DNA of 38,259 nucleotides from an uncultured Butyricimonas sp. Its GTDB lineage: Bacteria; Bacteroidota; Bacteroidia; Bacteroidales; Marinifilaceae. The notes under the pieces were generated by a model. The model worked only from the letters and a program-made list of their open reading frames with translations. It did not search any database and was not told the DNA's origin. The stretch spans positions 1 through 38,259 of the forward strand of contig CALUMT010000026.1 in the NCBI GenBank assembly GCA_944321845.1, written 5' to 3'. The translations under genes were made by a program, and so were the position numbers. Shown here piece by piece: positions 15,724-25,316 of the stretch (the stretch's first letter is position 1; each line of letters opens with the position of its first letter).

Positions 15724-15809
15724 ATGGTAAGATTGAGGGATATGTGATGTTTTTCCCTCGCACCCCCGGGTCGTGAAGACCAGAAGTAATAATCATTAAA
15801 AGTAACATT

Positions 15810-18800
15810 ATGAAGAAAATGAAATGGCGAGAGAATTCACGAGGTAATTACGGGCGGAGATTTATGCCGCTGGCTCTGTTTTGCTGTTTTTTCCTGAGTG
15901 TCCTGTCCGTTACGGGTATGCCGGAGGGAATTGCCCAGGAAGTCGTCAGCGGGAATTTCCAGAATGAACCCTTGAAGGACGTGTTAAAGGAATTAAAGCA
16001 TCAGACGGGTGTTTATTTCATGTATAACACGAGTGAAATCGATGCCGAAGTCCGGGTGAGCGTGAAGTTGGAGCGGGAGAACCTGGAGACGGCGTTGAAC
16101 AAGATATTGAGCGGTCTACCTTACACCTATCGTCGGATGAATGATTATTTCCTGATTATCCCGGAGCGGACACCTGCGCGGGATACGGTGAAGAAATCAG
16201 TTACCGTGAAGGGTGTGGTTCTTGATGAGAAAAAAATGCCGTTGCCGGGAGTTACTGTCCGGATAAAGGGAAGTTCCATCGGGACGGTGACGGACGTGAT
16301 GGGAGAATTTAAAATTGATTTGCCGGAATTAAAGGACGTGATGTTGATTTTTTCCTTCATCGGGATGGAAACGTTGGAATTGAAAGCCGATACGGTCATG
16401 AATATCGTGATGAAGGAGGAGTCGCAAGCCGTGGACGAGGTGGTCGTGACGGGGTATCAGCAGATAGATAAACGTGTGTTGTCCAGTTCTGTTATTTCCG
16501 TGAAGGGCTCGGATATTATCGAGGCTTCCGCAATATCCATCGATAAGATGTTGCAGGGGCGTTTGGCCGGGGTTGCGGTCTTGAGCCAGACTTCCACGCC
16601 GGGAGCCGCCCCGAAGATCCGAATCAGGGGTTCCTCTTCCATAACGGGAAATCGGGAGCCGGTTTGGGTGGTTGACGGGATGATATTGGATGATCCTGTT
16701 GCCATATCCGCTGAAGAATTAAACAGTTTGGATAACGTGAATCTGATCGGGAATGCTATCGCTGGGATTAATCCTTCGGATATTGAACGAATCGATATCC
16801 TGAAGGACGCGAGTGCCACGGCCATTTATGGGGTGAAGGCGGCGAATGGCGTTATTGTCGTCACGACTAAAAAGGGCCGTAAGGGACAGGCGAGAATCAG
16901 TTATTCCGGTAGTTTGTCCACGACAATCCGCCCTTCTTACGATGATATGCACCTGATGAATTCGAAGGAACGGATAGAGGTGTCGGAAGAGATGCACGTG
17001 AGAGGTTTGCAGTTCTCGTCTTACATGCCGACAAACATGGGATACGAGGGAGCTTTGCAGGAGTTGTGGAATAAAGAGATATCGCATGAGCAATTCTTGC
17101 AGAAGGTGAAGGAATTGAAGGAGGTGAACACGGACTGGTACGATATATTGTTCAGAACATCAATCAGTAACCAGCATTCCTTGTCGGTTTCCGGGGCGAC
17201 GGATAAGACGAATTACTATTTTTCTTTGGGGTACGCTAACGAGCAGGGAGTAGTACGGGGTGAGGAAGTGACTCGTTACACGGCGTTGATAAAGTCTTCC
17301 GTGCGGGTGAGGGACAATTTGCAATTGGGTTTCAAAATGAACGGGGCCTTGAATTACACGAAACGTCCTCACACCTCGATTGATTTGTACGAGTATGCCT
17401 ACCAGACTTCTCGGGCAATACCCGCTTACAACGCGGACGGGTCGTTGTTTTATTACGCGAATGCGTTCGGCTTCACGGAGAACCTGATGTTTAACGTGTT
17501 GAATGAACTTGACGAAAGCGGGACGAAAATCACCAACCATTCTTTGGCCGTGAACCTGAATATTGATTGGACGATTATCCCTTCGTTGAAATTCAGTTCC
17601 TTGATCGGGGTATCGTTGAATGATAATTACCAGACCTATTGGGCAAGTGCCCGTTCTTTCTATATTGCGAAGATGCGGGGAACTCCGTATGGGGCTCCAC
17701 TGCCGGAAGGTGGATTGGGCAGTTACCGGGATCAGGTGTTGGTGCCTTCGGGAGGAGAGTTGATCAATGACGACACCCGGAATCTGCGTTACACGGTGCG
17801 GAATTCATTTTCATACCTGCAGCGTTGGGGTGTACACGAGGTGTCCGCTATTGTCGGTAGCGAGATCTCTTCCAGTCAATATAATGCGGTGCAAACGAAA
17901 CAATGGGGATATATGCCGGAACGCGGTTTGACGTTCGCCCCGATAGATCAGTCGGAATTCCCGGCTTACGCGAAAATGGTACGTGACAACCCGGATAAGA
18001 TTACCGATAATTTGACGAATATCGTGTCGTGGTACGGTGCGTTTACCTATGCCTATGACAATCGCTATATATTGAATTTCAACGTGCGTACGGATGGTTC
18101 AAATAAATTCGGTCAGGACAAGAGTGTCCGTTTCCTGCCGGTTTGGTCAGTTTCCAGTAGATGGAATCTGCACGAGGAAAGATTCGTGAGCGGAAGCTCC
18201 TGGTTAAATGAATTTGCCTTGCGGGCTTCCTATGGTATACAGGGAAATGTGCATCCCGATCAGACGCCTAATCTAATCGTGAAACTGGGAAGTGTCGATG
18301 ATATATCGGGAGAATTGATATCAACATTGTACAAGTTGCCGAATAATAAATTGAAGTGGGAGAAAACAAAATCCTGGAATCTGGGGTTGGACATCACGTT
18401 GTTCGATGGCCGTTTCGGGGGAACCGTTGAAGTTTACAGGAAGAAAGGGGTTGACCAGGTCGTGAATAAATTGGTTGTGCCCTCAAGTGGTGCCGATTAC
18501 GTGGCCATTAATAAAGGAAACCTGGAGAATAAGGGATGGGAATTAACCGTGAACATGTTGCCTGTCCGAACTTCGAACTGGACCTGGTATCTTTCCTTCA
18601 ATACCAGTAAGAATTACGATAAGGTGACGGATGCCGGAGACAGTGAGGATGTTTCATGGAGCGAGTACGTGAACGGGACGCTGATCAGGAACGGGCGGGC
18701 GGTGAACAGTTTTTATTCCTATCGTTTCAAAGGGTTAAATGAGAATGGATTACCGACCTTCTACGGGGAATCGGAGAAGGATGAAGAGGGTAATGTCCTC

Positions 18801-19397
18801 GTTAATTCCCAGCAGGAAGCCTATGACCAGGCCTTTGTTTACTCGGGACGGCGGGAGCCCAATTTCACGGGAGGTATCCGGACGGATATCAAGTTTAAGC
18901 AAATCAGTCTGGGGGCAATCTTCTCGGTGGCCCTGGGGAACAAGGTTCGCTTGAATGATTTGTATTTGTCCAGCGGACAGACTTTGCCATTCCCGCAGCA
19001 GAACATGTCGGATGAATTCGTGGACCGCTGGAGAAAGCCCGGGGATGAGAAATTGACGAATGTGCCGGCATTGTCCGATGATGCATTGGCTTTCGGGGCT
19101 TATGAAAGGAAATATCCTATCGCGGATAATCGTTGGGATATGTATAACAAAAGTGATATCCGGGTGAAAAACGGAAACTTCCTACGTTGCCGGTCATTGA
19201 CCCTGCGGTATGATATCGTGTCCAAATGGTTGGAGAAAATCGGTTGTCAAAGCGCTAATTTCGGGATAGAGGCGAGCAATCTGTTCGTGATAAAGAGCAA
19301 GGGACTGAAGGGACGGGATCCGGAACAGATTACGATGGGTTCCCGGACGGTTCCGCCTCAAAGAGGTTTTTCATGCAGTTTAAATGTCGTATTCTAA
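15810..19397 (+). CDS. SusC/RagA-family TonB-dependent outer membrane transporter with STN domain
   Basis: A 1195-residue outer membrane importer that, with its SusD partner, takes up an oligomeric nutrient using TonB energy. Order: signal peptide (about 18-43, ending near GIAQ), STN domain (about 46-120, NEPLKDVLKELKHQTGVYFMY), carboxypeptidase-regulatory-like domain (about 132-212, VKGVVLDEKKMPLPGVTV), TonB box and plug (DEVVVTGYQ; later GVKAANGVIVVTTKKG), and a long beta-barrel ending in aromatic SLNVVF. The STN domain usually contacts an anti-sigma FecR protein, yet neither FecI nor FecR is encoded in the neighbourhood. SusD starts 10 nt after the stop. The substrate is not readable; no glycoside hydrolase accompanies the locus, which argues against a standard polysaccharide utilisation system. 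Confidence 0.96.
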   Translation: MKKMKWRENSRGNYGRRFMPLALFCCFFLSVLSVTGMPEGIAQEVVSGNFQNEPLKDVLKELKHQTGVYFMYNTSEIDAEVRVSVKLERENLETALNKILSGLPYTYRRMNDYFLIIPERTPARDTVKKSVTVKGVVLDEKKMPLPGVTVRIKGSSIGTVTDVMGEFKIDLPELKDVMLIFSFIGMETLELKADTVMNIVMKEESQAVDEVVVTGYQQIDKRVLSSSVISVKGSDIIEASAISIDKMLQGRLAGVAVLSQTSTPGAAPKIRIRGSSSITGNREPVWVVDGMILDDPVAISAEELNSLDNVNLIGNAIAGINPSDIERIDILKDASATAIYGVKAANGVIVVTTKKGRKGQARISYSGSLSTTIRPSYDDMHLMNSKERIEVSEEMHVRGLQFSSYMPTNMGYEGALQELWNKEISHEQFLQKVKELKEVNTDWYDILFRTSISNQHSLSVSGATDKTNYYFSLGYANEQGVVRGEEVTRYTALIKSSVRVRDNLQLGFKMNGALNYTKRPHTSIDLYEYAYQTSRAIPAYNADGSLFYYANAFGFTENLMFNVLNELDESGTKITNHSLAVNLNIDWTIIPSLKFSSLIGVSLNDNYQTYWASARSFYIAKMRGTPYGAPLPEGGLGSYRDQVLVPSGGELINDDTRNLRYTVRNSFSYLQRWGVHEVSAIVGSEISSSQYNAVQTKQWGYMPERGLTFAPIDQSEFPAYAKMVRDNPDKITDNLTNIVSWYGAFTYAYDNRYILNFNVRTDGSNKFGQDKSVRFLPVWSVSSRWNLHEERFVSGSSWLNEFALRASYGIQGNVHPDQTPNLIVKLGSVDDISGELISTLYKLPNNKLKWEKTKSWNLGLDITLFDGRFGGTVEVYRKKGVDQVVNKLVVPSSGADYVAINKGNLENKGWELTVNMLPVRTSNWTWYLSFNTSKNYDKVTDAGDSEDVSWSEYVNGTLIRNGRAVNSFYSYRFKGLNENGLPTFYGESEKDEEGNVLVNSQQEAYDQAFVYSGRREPNFTGGIRTDIKFKQISLGAIFSVALGNKVRLNDLYLSSGQTLPFPQQNMSDEFVDRWRKPGDEKLTNVPALSDDALAFGAYERKYPIADNRWDMYNKSDIRVKNGNFLRCRSLTLRYDIVSKWLEKIGCQSANFGIEASNLFVIKSKGLKGRDPEQITMGSRTVPPQRGFSCSLNVVF

Positions 19398-19407
19398 TAG
19401 CATCGTT

Positions 19408-20829
19408 ATGAGAAAGGTATATATACTATTTTTAGGTTTGTTGGCCCTGGGAAGTTGGGGATGTGATGATTTCCTGGAAGAGAATTCCCAGGATCTGGTT
19501 ATTCCCAAGACGGTAGAGAATTACAAGGAATTCCTGTACGGGGAAGGTTTGAATAATCGTTTGGTTATTAATGATTACCTGGATGTGATGACGGATGATG
19601 CCGTGGAGGAAATCAATACGCGGACGTCAAGACGGGATGACAAACGTCAGGTGATGTGGTCTTATTTCACCTGGCAGCAATACCCGGAAACGCAGATCGA
19701 CAATACCTTGAAGGAAGACTTGGCCTGGGGTGAGTATTACCATCGTATATTGATTGCCAATATCATATTGGATGGCGTGAATGATGCCGCGGGGAGTGAG
19801 ACGGAGAAGGCAGACCTGGCCGGGGAGGCTTATTTCCTGCGGGCATGGTCCTATTTCATGTTGGTGAACCTGTACGGGAAACCTTATATTGATGCGGAAC
19901 AGGCCAAAAAGGATTTCGGGGTACCGATAAACGAGGCCGTGTCGATAGAGGAGAAACCCTTGAGTCGTGCCCGGTTACAGGAGGTTTATGATTTGATGGA
20001 AAAAGATATAAAAGCCTCGATAGATAATTTCAAGAGGGCGGGGGTGGCGAAAAATATATTCCGTCCCAATTTGGCCACCTCTTATCTGTTGGCTTCCCGA
20101 ATCGCGTTGTTCCAGAAAAAATACGAGGCGACCGTGGCTTACGCGGATTCTGTTTTCATGCACACGAATGCCACGTTGTACGATCTGAACGGTACCTTCC
20201 AATCGGATGAGAACTTCCTGATGAAGAAAAATACCGAGATATTGTTCTCTTACGGTTGGTCGAACATGAATGACTTCTTTAATTATTCGACGAGTTATCG
20301 GGCCTATTATGTTCCCTCCCCGGAATTGCTGGCCCTGTTTGGTCCCGGGGATAAAAGAGGCTCTTTCCTGTGTTTCGATAAGAATTCCAACATGAAGAAG
20401 CCCCGGAAGTGGTATTACCTGAAAAATTCTGTCTTTGCTCATGCTTTCCGGTTATCGGAAGCTTACCTGAACCGGGCGGAGGCGAATGCCTGCATCGGCA
20501 ACTGGCAGGCCGCTGCCAATGACGTGAATGAGATCCGGCGTTATCGGATTCCGGGAGATTACGAAATTGTGGCAACGGCGGAGACCATCCTGCAACAAGT
20601 GAAGGATGAGCGTCGGGTTGAATTCTGTTTTGAGGGCTTCCGCTGGTTTGACTTACGGCGTTGGGATCGCCCGGAGATCAGGCATCGCTATAGTTCAGAG
20701 GAGAACCCGAGTGACTTCATCGAGTACGTGTTGAAAAAGGATGACCCGGCCTACACCTTGCCGCTCCCGAAGAAAGAGCGGGATATGAACGTCGGGATTG
20801 AGAATATAGACCGTCCTCGCAGAAATTAA
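19408..20829 (+). CDS. SusD/RagB-family nutrient-binding lipoprotein
   Basis: A 473-residue surface lipoprotein that forms the lid of the SusC channel and captures substrate. The start at 19408 gives a lipoprotein signal ending in Cys19 (ALGSWGCDDFLEE), and DDFLE is the usual SusD opening; the upstream frame to 19384 is not needed. TPR-like helices follow (GEAYFLRAWSYFMLVNLYGKPY at about 147-168) and the conserved SusD C-terminal block is present (AYLNRAEANAC, DERRVEFCFEGFRWFDLRRWD). It overlaps in operon with SusC upstream and the metallopeptidase-like lipoprotein downstream (26-nt gap). Confidence 0.96.
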   Translation: MRKVYILFLGLLALGSWGCDDFLEENSQDLVIPKTVENYKEFLYGEGLNNRLVINDYLDVMTDDAVEEINTRTSRRDDKRQVMWSYFTWQQYPETQIDNTLKEDLAWGEYYHRILIANIILDGVNDAAGSETEKADLAGEAYFLRAWSYFMLVNLYGKPYIDAEQAKKDFGVPINEAVSIEEKPLSRARLQEVYDLMEKDIKASIDNFKRAGVAKNIFRPNLATSYLLASRIALFQKKYEATVAYADSVFMHTNATLYDLNGTFQSDENFLMKKNTEILFSYGWSNMNDFFNYSTSYRAYYVPSPELLALFGPGDKRGSFLCFDKNSNMKKPRKWYYLKNSVFAHAFRLSEAYLNRAEANACIGNWQAAANDVNEIRRYRIPGDYEIVATAETILQQVKDERRVEFCFEGFRWFDLRRWDRPEIRHRYSSEENPSDFIEYVLKKDDPAYTLPLPKKERDMNVGIENIDRPRRN

Positions 20830-20855
20830 TGTGTAATCTATTAAAAGTCGTTGTT

Positions 20856-21749
20856 ATGAATAAGTTGTTATATACGTTATCTGTTTTGTTGGTACTCTTG
20901 CTGGCGGGATGTAACAAGGAGGACGATGTACATGCGGAATTGGGGGATAGCTGGTATGATTTGAAGGACGATCCCTCGGATCCGGTTCAGCATTATATTC
21001 ACGAGTTGTATGCCAACACGGGAGTAGTATTGGTCGTTGACCCGGATATTCGGGATTACCGTTTTAATTTCACGAAGAAAAATAATATCCGGGTTGTGGC
21101 CCCGAAGCAGGCATCTGATTTGCTGACCCAGGGGATTGAATTCGCGAGGAAGATATTCCTGGATATATACCCGGATGACTTTAAGAAGGCATACTTCCCG
21201 TACAACATCATTTTGGCGGATTCTATCCTGTTTTTGGGAATGGAGGACCAGACCCCGAGTTATCATGCCTTTGCCAGCACGAATTTCGTGGCTATTGCCG
21301 GAATCCGTCCCGGGATGGAGAATTACACGGAGGAGGAAATCAGCGAGATAAAGAGCGAGGTGAACGGTAAGTTTTGGAATGATTATCTGGCCGCCGTAAA
21401 AGGCATATTTGTTTTCCCGGAAGAATTTTACAGTGTCAGTGAGGAATGGTACGGTAAATTCTGGATGGATGGCGAGACTCCTGATGATATTGATTGCCAT
21501 GAAATGGGATTTGTTGATTTCGACTGGGGTAATACCAGTTATGATGATGACCCGATATGGGGAGGTTGGTGGGTACAAGTCCCAGGGAAGGATTTGGACC
21601 GTTCGCAGTGGATGACATTCATGTTCAATTCCACGGCGACGGAACGGGAGGAATTGTTTGCCCGTTATCCGCTAATGAAGCAGAAATATGAAATATTGAA
21701 GAATGCCATGAAAGCGTGTGGCGGTTTTGATATCTCTAAAGTTAATTGA
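20856..21749 (+). CDS. Lipoprotein resembling Mx1-type zinc metallopeptidase, active site apparently lost
   Basis: A 297-residue lipoprotein (lipobox LLAGC, Cys19). Its layout follows the putative zinc-binding metallopeptidase family (Peptidase_Mx1) often found beside SusC/SusD: an opening YIHELYANTGVVLVVD segment, a middle FARKIFLDIYPDDFKKAYFPYNIILADS, a helix followed by FPEEFYSVSEEWYG, then MGFVDFDWGNTSYDDDP. In active relatives the helix carries HExxH and the later block ends with a glutamate. Here the helix reads FWNDYLAA (W174-N175-D176-Y177-L178-A179), so both histidines and the glutamate are absent. The only HE pair (H215-E216) is in the wrong place and lacks a second His. It is best read as a non-catalytic binding member of the SusCD locus. 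The family match is from memory. Confidence 0.6.
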   Translation: MNKLLYTLSVLLVLLLAGCNKEDDVHAELGDSWYDLKDDPSDPVQHYIHELYANTGVVLVVDPDIRDYRFNFTKKNNIRVVAPKQASDLLTQGIEFARKIFLDIYPDDFKKAYFPYNIILADSILFLGMEDQTPSYHAFASTNFVAIAGIRPGMENYTEEEISEIKSEVNGKFWNDYLAAVKGIFVFPEEFYSVSEEWYGKFWMDGETPDDIDCHEMGFVDFDWGNTSYDDDPIWGGWWVQVPGKDLDRSQWMTFMFNSTATEREELFARYPLMKQKYEILKNAMKACGGFDISKVN

Positions 21750-21769
21750 TATCGGTTATAATTTTTGGG

Positions 21770-21810
21770 TAACGGGGCTACTGATAATAGGTAGCCCCGT
21801 TATTTTTATT
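21770..21810 (+). terminator. Rho-independent terminator of the SusC/SusD operon
   Basis: A 12-bp stem TAACGGGGCTAC (21770-21781) with GTAGCCCCGTTA (21791-21802), a 9-nt loop, and a following TTTTTATTT tract. Confidence 0.9.
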
Positions 21811-21845
21811 TGTTTAATTTTTAGGGGATGGGAAGCGGGGGATTG

Positions 21846-21876
21846 TTTGGGGGTATAGGGAATTTTCGTACTTTTG
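21846..21876 (+). promoter_or_regulatory. Bacteroidetes promoter for prfA-pyrF
   Basis: TTTG (21846-21849), 19 bp, then TACTTTTG (21869-21876): an exact -33/-7 consensus match, 22 nt before the prfA start. Confidence 0.8.
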
Positions 21877-21898
21877 CAGCGATTAGATTATTAGGTGT

Positions 21899-22984
21899 AT
21901 GACTGAATATTCCCTTATTGAAAAGTTAGAGACATTTTATATCCGGTTTCGGGAAATCGGGCAATTGATAACGGACCCGGAGGTGATTCAGGATATGAAT
22001 CGCTTCGTGAAATTGAATAAAGAGTATCGGGATTTGGAGCAGGTGACGGCTGCCGGTGATGAATTGAAAGCGGCCGTGAAGTCGCTGGAGGAGGCCCGGG
22101 AAATTCTGGAAATGGAGGAGGATAAGGAGTTGCGGGAGATGGCGCAGGCCGAGATGGAGGAGTTGGAAGCGAAGATTCCGGAATTGGAAACGAAAGTGAA
22201 GATGTTGTTGGTGCCTGCCGACCCGGAGGATTCCAAGAACGTGATTTTGGAGATCCGTGCCGGAACGGGTGGGGATGAGGCTTGTATCTTCGCGGGGGAT
22301 TTGTTCCGGATGTATTCCAAGTTCTGCGAGTCGAAACGCTGGAAAATGGAGGTTACGAATTATAACGAGGGAACGGCCGGGGGATACAAGGAAATTGTGG
22401 CCAACATTACGGGTGATGGCGTGTACGGGATCATGAAATACGAGTCGGGTGTGCACCGTGTGCAACGGGTGCCGGCAACGGAGACGCAGGGGCGTGTACA
22501 TACTTCGGCTGCCACCGTGGCCGTGTTGCCGGAAGCCGAGGAGGTGGATGTGGTACTGAATCCCGCGGATATACGGAAGGATACCTACTGTTCGTCTGGG
22601 CCCGGGGGACAATCCGTGAACACGACGTATTCGGCTATTCGCTTGACGCATATCCCGACGGGTATCGTGGTGACCTGCCAGGATGAGAAGTCGCAAATCA
22701 AGAATCTGGCGAAGGCCATGACCGAGTTGCGTTCCCGTATTTATGCTATTGAGCACCAGAAGTACCTGGATGAGATCGCTTCCAAGCGGAAGACGATGGT
22801 GTCAACGGGTGACCGTTCCGCTAAAATCCGTACCTATAATTACCCGCAAGGACGGGTGACCGATCACCGGATCAATCTGACGCTTTATAATCTGGCAGCC
22901 GTGATGGACGGTGACCTGCACGAGATTATCGAGAAGTTGCAGATCGAGGAGAACACGGAGAAGTTGCGGGAGAGTGGCTTTTGA
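21899..22984 (+). CDS. prfA: Peptide chain release factor 1
   Basis: A 361-residue class I release factor that reads UAA and UAG stop codons in the ribosomal A site and triggers peptide hydrolysis. The codon-recognition PAT motif appears in [19 protein letters not shown], and the catalytic GGQ is at residues 236-238 or so in [17 protein letters not shown] rather than SPF marks it as RF1, not RF2. Its glutamine is the usual target of PrmC methylation; prmC is not in this window. Length fits the family. pyrF follows after 28 nt and the two likely share the promoter at 21846-21876. Confidence 0.97.
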   Translation: MTEYSLIEKLETFYIRFREIGQLITDPEVIQDMNRFVKLNKEYRDLEQVTAAGDELKAAVKSLEEAREILEMEEDKELREMAQAEMEELEAKIPELETKVKMLLVPADPEDSKNVILEIRAGTGGDEACIFAGDLFRMYSKFCESKRWKMEVTNYNEGTAGGYKEIVANITGDGVYGIMKYESGVHRVQRVPATETQGRVHTSAATVAVLPEAEEVDVVLNPADIRKDTYCSSGPGGQSVNTTYSAIRLTHIPTGIVVTCQDEKSQIKNLAKAMTELRSRIYAIEHQKYLDEIASKRKTMVSTGDRSAKIRTYNYPQGRVTDHRINLTLYNLAAVMDGDLHEIIEKLQIEENTEKLRESGF

Positions 22985-23012
22985 TTAGTTGAAAACTGTA
23001 AATGAAAATATT

Positions 23013-23840
23013 ATGACTTACAATGAATTGTTTGAACAGGTAAAAAAGAAGAAGTCTTTCCTTTGCGTGGGACTGGATTCCGATATCAAGAAGATTCCCG
23101 CTCATTTGCTAGATATGGAAGACCCCGTTTTCGAATTTAACAAGGCGATCGTGGATGCCACGGCGGACGTGGCCATTGCCTATAAGCCGAATATCGCTTT
23201 TTACGAGAGCCGAGGAGTGGAAGGTTGGCGGACGCTGGAAAAGACGGTAAAATATATTAAGTCGAATTATCCCGAGATCTTTATGATTGCCGATGCCAAG
23301 CGGGGGGATATCGGGAATACTTCCGAGATGTATGCCCGTGCTTTTCTGGAGACGCTGGAGTTTGATTCCATTACCGTGGCTCCTTACATGGGAGAGGATT
23401 CCGTGACCCCGTTCTTGAAGTACGAGGGGAAATGGGTTATCCTGTTGGCCTTGACTTCGAACAAGGGTGCTTATGATTTCCAGTTCTTCGAGGAAAACGG
23501 CGTGAAGTTGTACGAGCGTGTTTTGCGTAAGTCTCAGGAATGGGGAAATGACCAGAATATGATGTACGTGGTGGGTGCCACGAAAGTGGAGATGCTTGCC
23601 GGTATCCGGGAGATCGTGCCGAATCATTTCTTGCTGGTTCCGGGTGTGGGTGCCCAGGGAGGAAGCCTGGAAGAGGTGGCCAAGTACGGGATGAACAGTC
23701 ATTGCGGATTGATCGTTAATTCTTCCCGGGGCATTATCTTTGCCGATAAGACGGAGCGTTTCGCTGAACGGGCCAGGGAAGAGGCTGTCGCCCTGCAGCG
23801 GCAGATGGAAGTCCTGTTGAAAGAAAAAGGGATTTTGTAA
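23013..23840 (+). CDS. pyrF: Orotidine-5'-phosphate decarboxylase (long bacterial type)
   Basis: A 275-residue TIM-barrel enzyme that converts OMP to UMP, the last step of pyrimidine synthesis. The catalytic signature [10 protein letters not shown] is present (Asp-x-Lys-x2-Asp), preceded by [15 protein letters not shown] and followed by [10 protein letters not shown] and the phosphate-binding VPGVGAQGG and IVNSSRGI. The size (about 270) places it in the longer subgroup rather than the 230-residue E. coli type. A TTG at 22989 opens the frame, but ATG 23013 ([10 protein letters not shown]) gives the usual N-terminus. It is the second gene of the prfA operon. Confidence 0.96.
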   Translation: MTYNELFEQVKKKKSFLCVGLDSDIKKIPAHLLDMEDPVFEFNKAIVDATADVAIAYKPNIAFYESRGVEGWRTLEKTVKYIKSNYPEIFMIADAKRGDIGNTSEMYARAFLETLEFDSITVAPYMGEDSVTPFLKYEGKWVILLALTSNKGAYDFQFFEENGVKLYERVLRKSQEWGNDQNMMYVVGATKVEMLAGIREIVPNHFLLVPGVGAQGGSLEEVAKYGMNSHCGLIVNSSRGIIFADKTERFAERAREEAVALQRQMEVLLKEKGIL

Positions 23841-23885
23841 GGAAACTTTAAGAAAATGTTATAAGTCTAATTTCTAGGAATTGCT

Positions 23886-23893
23886 TACGTTTG
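23886..23893 (+). promoter_or_regulatory. -7 promoter element for the DUF2059 gene
   Basis: TACGTTTG matches TAnnTTTG and lies 24 nt before the start at 23918. The -33 position has no good TTTG. The element shows that the frame opening at 23891 is not the true start. Confidence 0.5.
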
Positions 23894-23917
23894 CGGTGTA
23901 AACATAAAAAATATCGT

Positions 23918-24427
23918 ATGAAAAGAATTTTATTAATCGTTATGCTAGCCGTGTTCGCGTGCACCGGCTCTTTCGCACAAGTAAATCCTACTGTGCCGGC
24001 AACTAATCTCCCGACTCAACCTTCAGCAGAGTACGTGGCAACGTTGAAAACTTTTATGGAAGTATCCGGGGCAATGACAACATTCCAGGGAATGATTCCA
24101 CAAATGTTCGCTATGTTTAAACAACAATTGCCGAATGTTCCGGCTGATGTTTGGGATCAATTGGAAAAAGAAGTGACTCCTGCTGATCTTATAGATAAAA
24201 TCGTGGCAGCTTTCGCTCCTGTTTATCAACAATTATTGACCAAAGAGGAATTGGAAGAACTGATTAAGTTCTATCAAACCCCGATCGGACAGAAGTTGGC
24301 CAAGGCTAACCCGATGATTATGCAGGGAACCGTGCAAGTAATGCAGCAAATCCAAATGCCGATTATGCAGAAGGTACAACAAACTTTACAGGAAAAGAAT
24401 TTGTTACCGACTCAACCGGCCATGTAA
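23918..24427 (+). CDS. Exported DUF2059 protein
   Basis: A 169-residue protein with a cleavable signal peptide (KRILLIVMLAVFACTGSFAQ) and a helical DUF2059 domain: residues about 40-90 form an amphipathic region (TFMEVSGAMTTFQGMIPQMF), then LTKEELEELIKFYQTPIGQKLAKANP, the core of the family, and a Gln/Met-rich C-terminal helix. Expected in the periplasm. The family is common in Gram-negative bacteria, and its function is unknown. Codon and amino-acid use is richer in Gln, Met and Pro than in its neighbours, as usual for small helical periplasmic proteins. Single gene ended by the shared hairpin at 24452-24487. Confidence 0.88.
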   Translation: MKRILLIVMLAVFACTGSFAQVNPTVPATNLPTQPSAEYVATLKTFMEVSGAMTTFQGMIPQMFAMFKQQLPNVPADVWDQLEKEVTPADLIDKIVAAFAPVYQQLLTKEELEELIKFYQTPIGQKLAKANPMIMQGTVQVMQQIQMPIMQKVQQTLQEKNLLPTQPAM

Positions 24428-24451
24428 TTGACCAAGGGATGGAAAATACAT

Positions 24452-24487
24452 AAAAGCGGTGATGTCCGAAAGGATGTCACCGCTTTT
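24452..24487. terminator. Bidirectional terminator between the DUF2059 and HAD genes
   Basis: A 16-bp stem with two G-U pairs, 24452-24467 with 24472-24487, closed by a GAAA tetraloop and flanked by AAAA/TTTT arms. The minus-strand gene's last three codons and stop (24477) lie inside the right arm. Confidence 0.9.
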
Positions 24488-25307
24488 GTTGTACGATGGT
24501 GTGGATGAGGTGAGCGAGACCATTGTCCTTGTCGGATTTAACGTTGGGGAAGCGTTGGCGTAACTCTTCCGGGGCATTGGCTACCACGTGGGGATGACCG
24601 CAACGGCTCAGGAAGTCTATATCATTGTAATCGTTGCCCAGTCCGACACAGTCCTGAAAAGAGATGCCGAGCCGGTCCAACAGCAATTGGCAAGAAGTAC
24701 CTTTGTTCACCCCCGGGGCGAAAACTTCCGTCCAGATGGCTTGTTTGTCGATGGGGGAGGTGGCCCGGATGACGGAAAATGCGGATAATCGTCGGTTGAT
24801 TTCCTGGTATAGCGGCAATTGTCTGGCATCCAGTATGGCCAGGAATTGAGTCCCGCCTTCCCGTATTTCCTTGATAGAGGTGATGGGGGTACTGAAGCCG
24901 GGGTAATCCTCGACCCGGCGGCGGAAATCCTCGTGCGGGTGATTCACTTGCCGGTAAATGAAATAATGGTTGTCGGGAATATGTCCCTGAATGGTGAAGT
25001 TAATGTCGTATTCCCATAGGAGACGGGCAATGTCCAAGGTCTCGGCATGGGATAATTCTTGTTTGAAGAGTATTTCCTTGTCTGCCCAGCGCATGATGCC
25101 TGCACCGGAGGAGAAGACCATGTAGTCGATGGGAAGACCGTCGGGAAGTACCCGGTACAGGGAATAGGGGGAGCGTCCCGTGGCCAGGATGCGGACGATT
25201 CCTTTTTTGCCGGCTTCCCGTAGGGCAGCATCATTCTCCAGGCTGATTGCCCGGTGACGGTTTGGAAGAATGGTGCCGTCCAGGTCCATGATAATAGCCT
25301 CGATCAT
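24477..25307 (-). CDS. Cof-type HAD-superfamily phosphatase
   Basis: A 276-residue haloacid dehalogenase-type hydrolase of the Cof/YidA (IIB) subgroup, expected to dephosphorylate sugar phosphates, nucleotides or pyridoxal phosphate. Motif I is MDLDGTI (Asp8 nucleophile, Asp10), motif II is ILATGRS, and motifs III-IV are near the end, with Lys before VGLGNDYNDIDFL. The alpha/beta cap lies between motifs II and III, as in Cof proteins. It is 9 nt downstream of pyridoxal kinase, so the two form an operon; some Cof-like enzymes dephosphorylate PLP, which would balance the kinase, but this is inference. Confidence 0.92.
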   Translation of the reverse strand: MIEAIIMDLDGTILPNRHRAISLENDAALREAGKKGIVRILATGRSPYSLYRVLPDGLPIDYMVFSSGAGIMRWADKEILFKQELSHAETLDIARLLWEYDINFTIQGHIPDNHYFIYRQVNHPHEDFRRRVEDYPGFSTPITSIKEIREGGTQFLAILDARQLPLYQEINRRLSAFSVIRATSPIDKQAIWTEVFAPGVNKGTSCQLLLDRLGISFQDCVGLGNDYNDIDFLSRCGHPHVVANAPEELRQRFPNVKSDKDNGLAHLIHTIVQQKR

Positions 25308-25316
25308 GCGGGAAAT

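Noticed and set aside
21498-21512. His-Glu pair (CHEMGF) in the metallopeptidase-like lipoprotein as a zinc site
   Set aside because: There is no second histidine three residues later and the position falls after, not in, the helix expected to hold HExxH.
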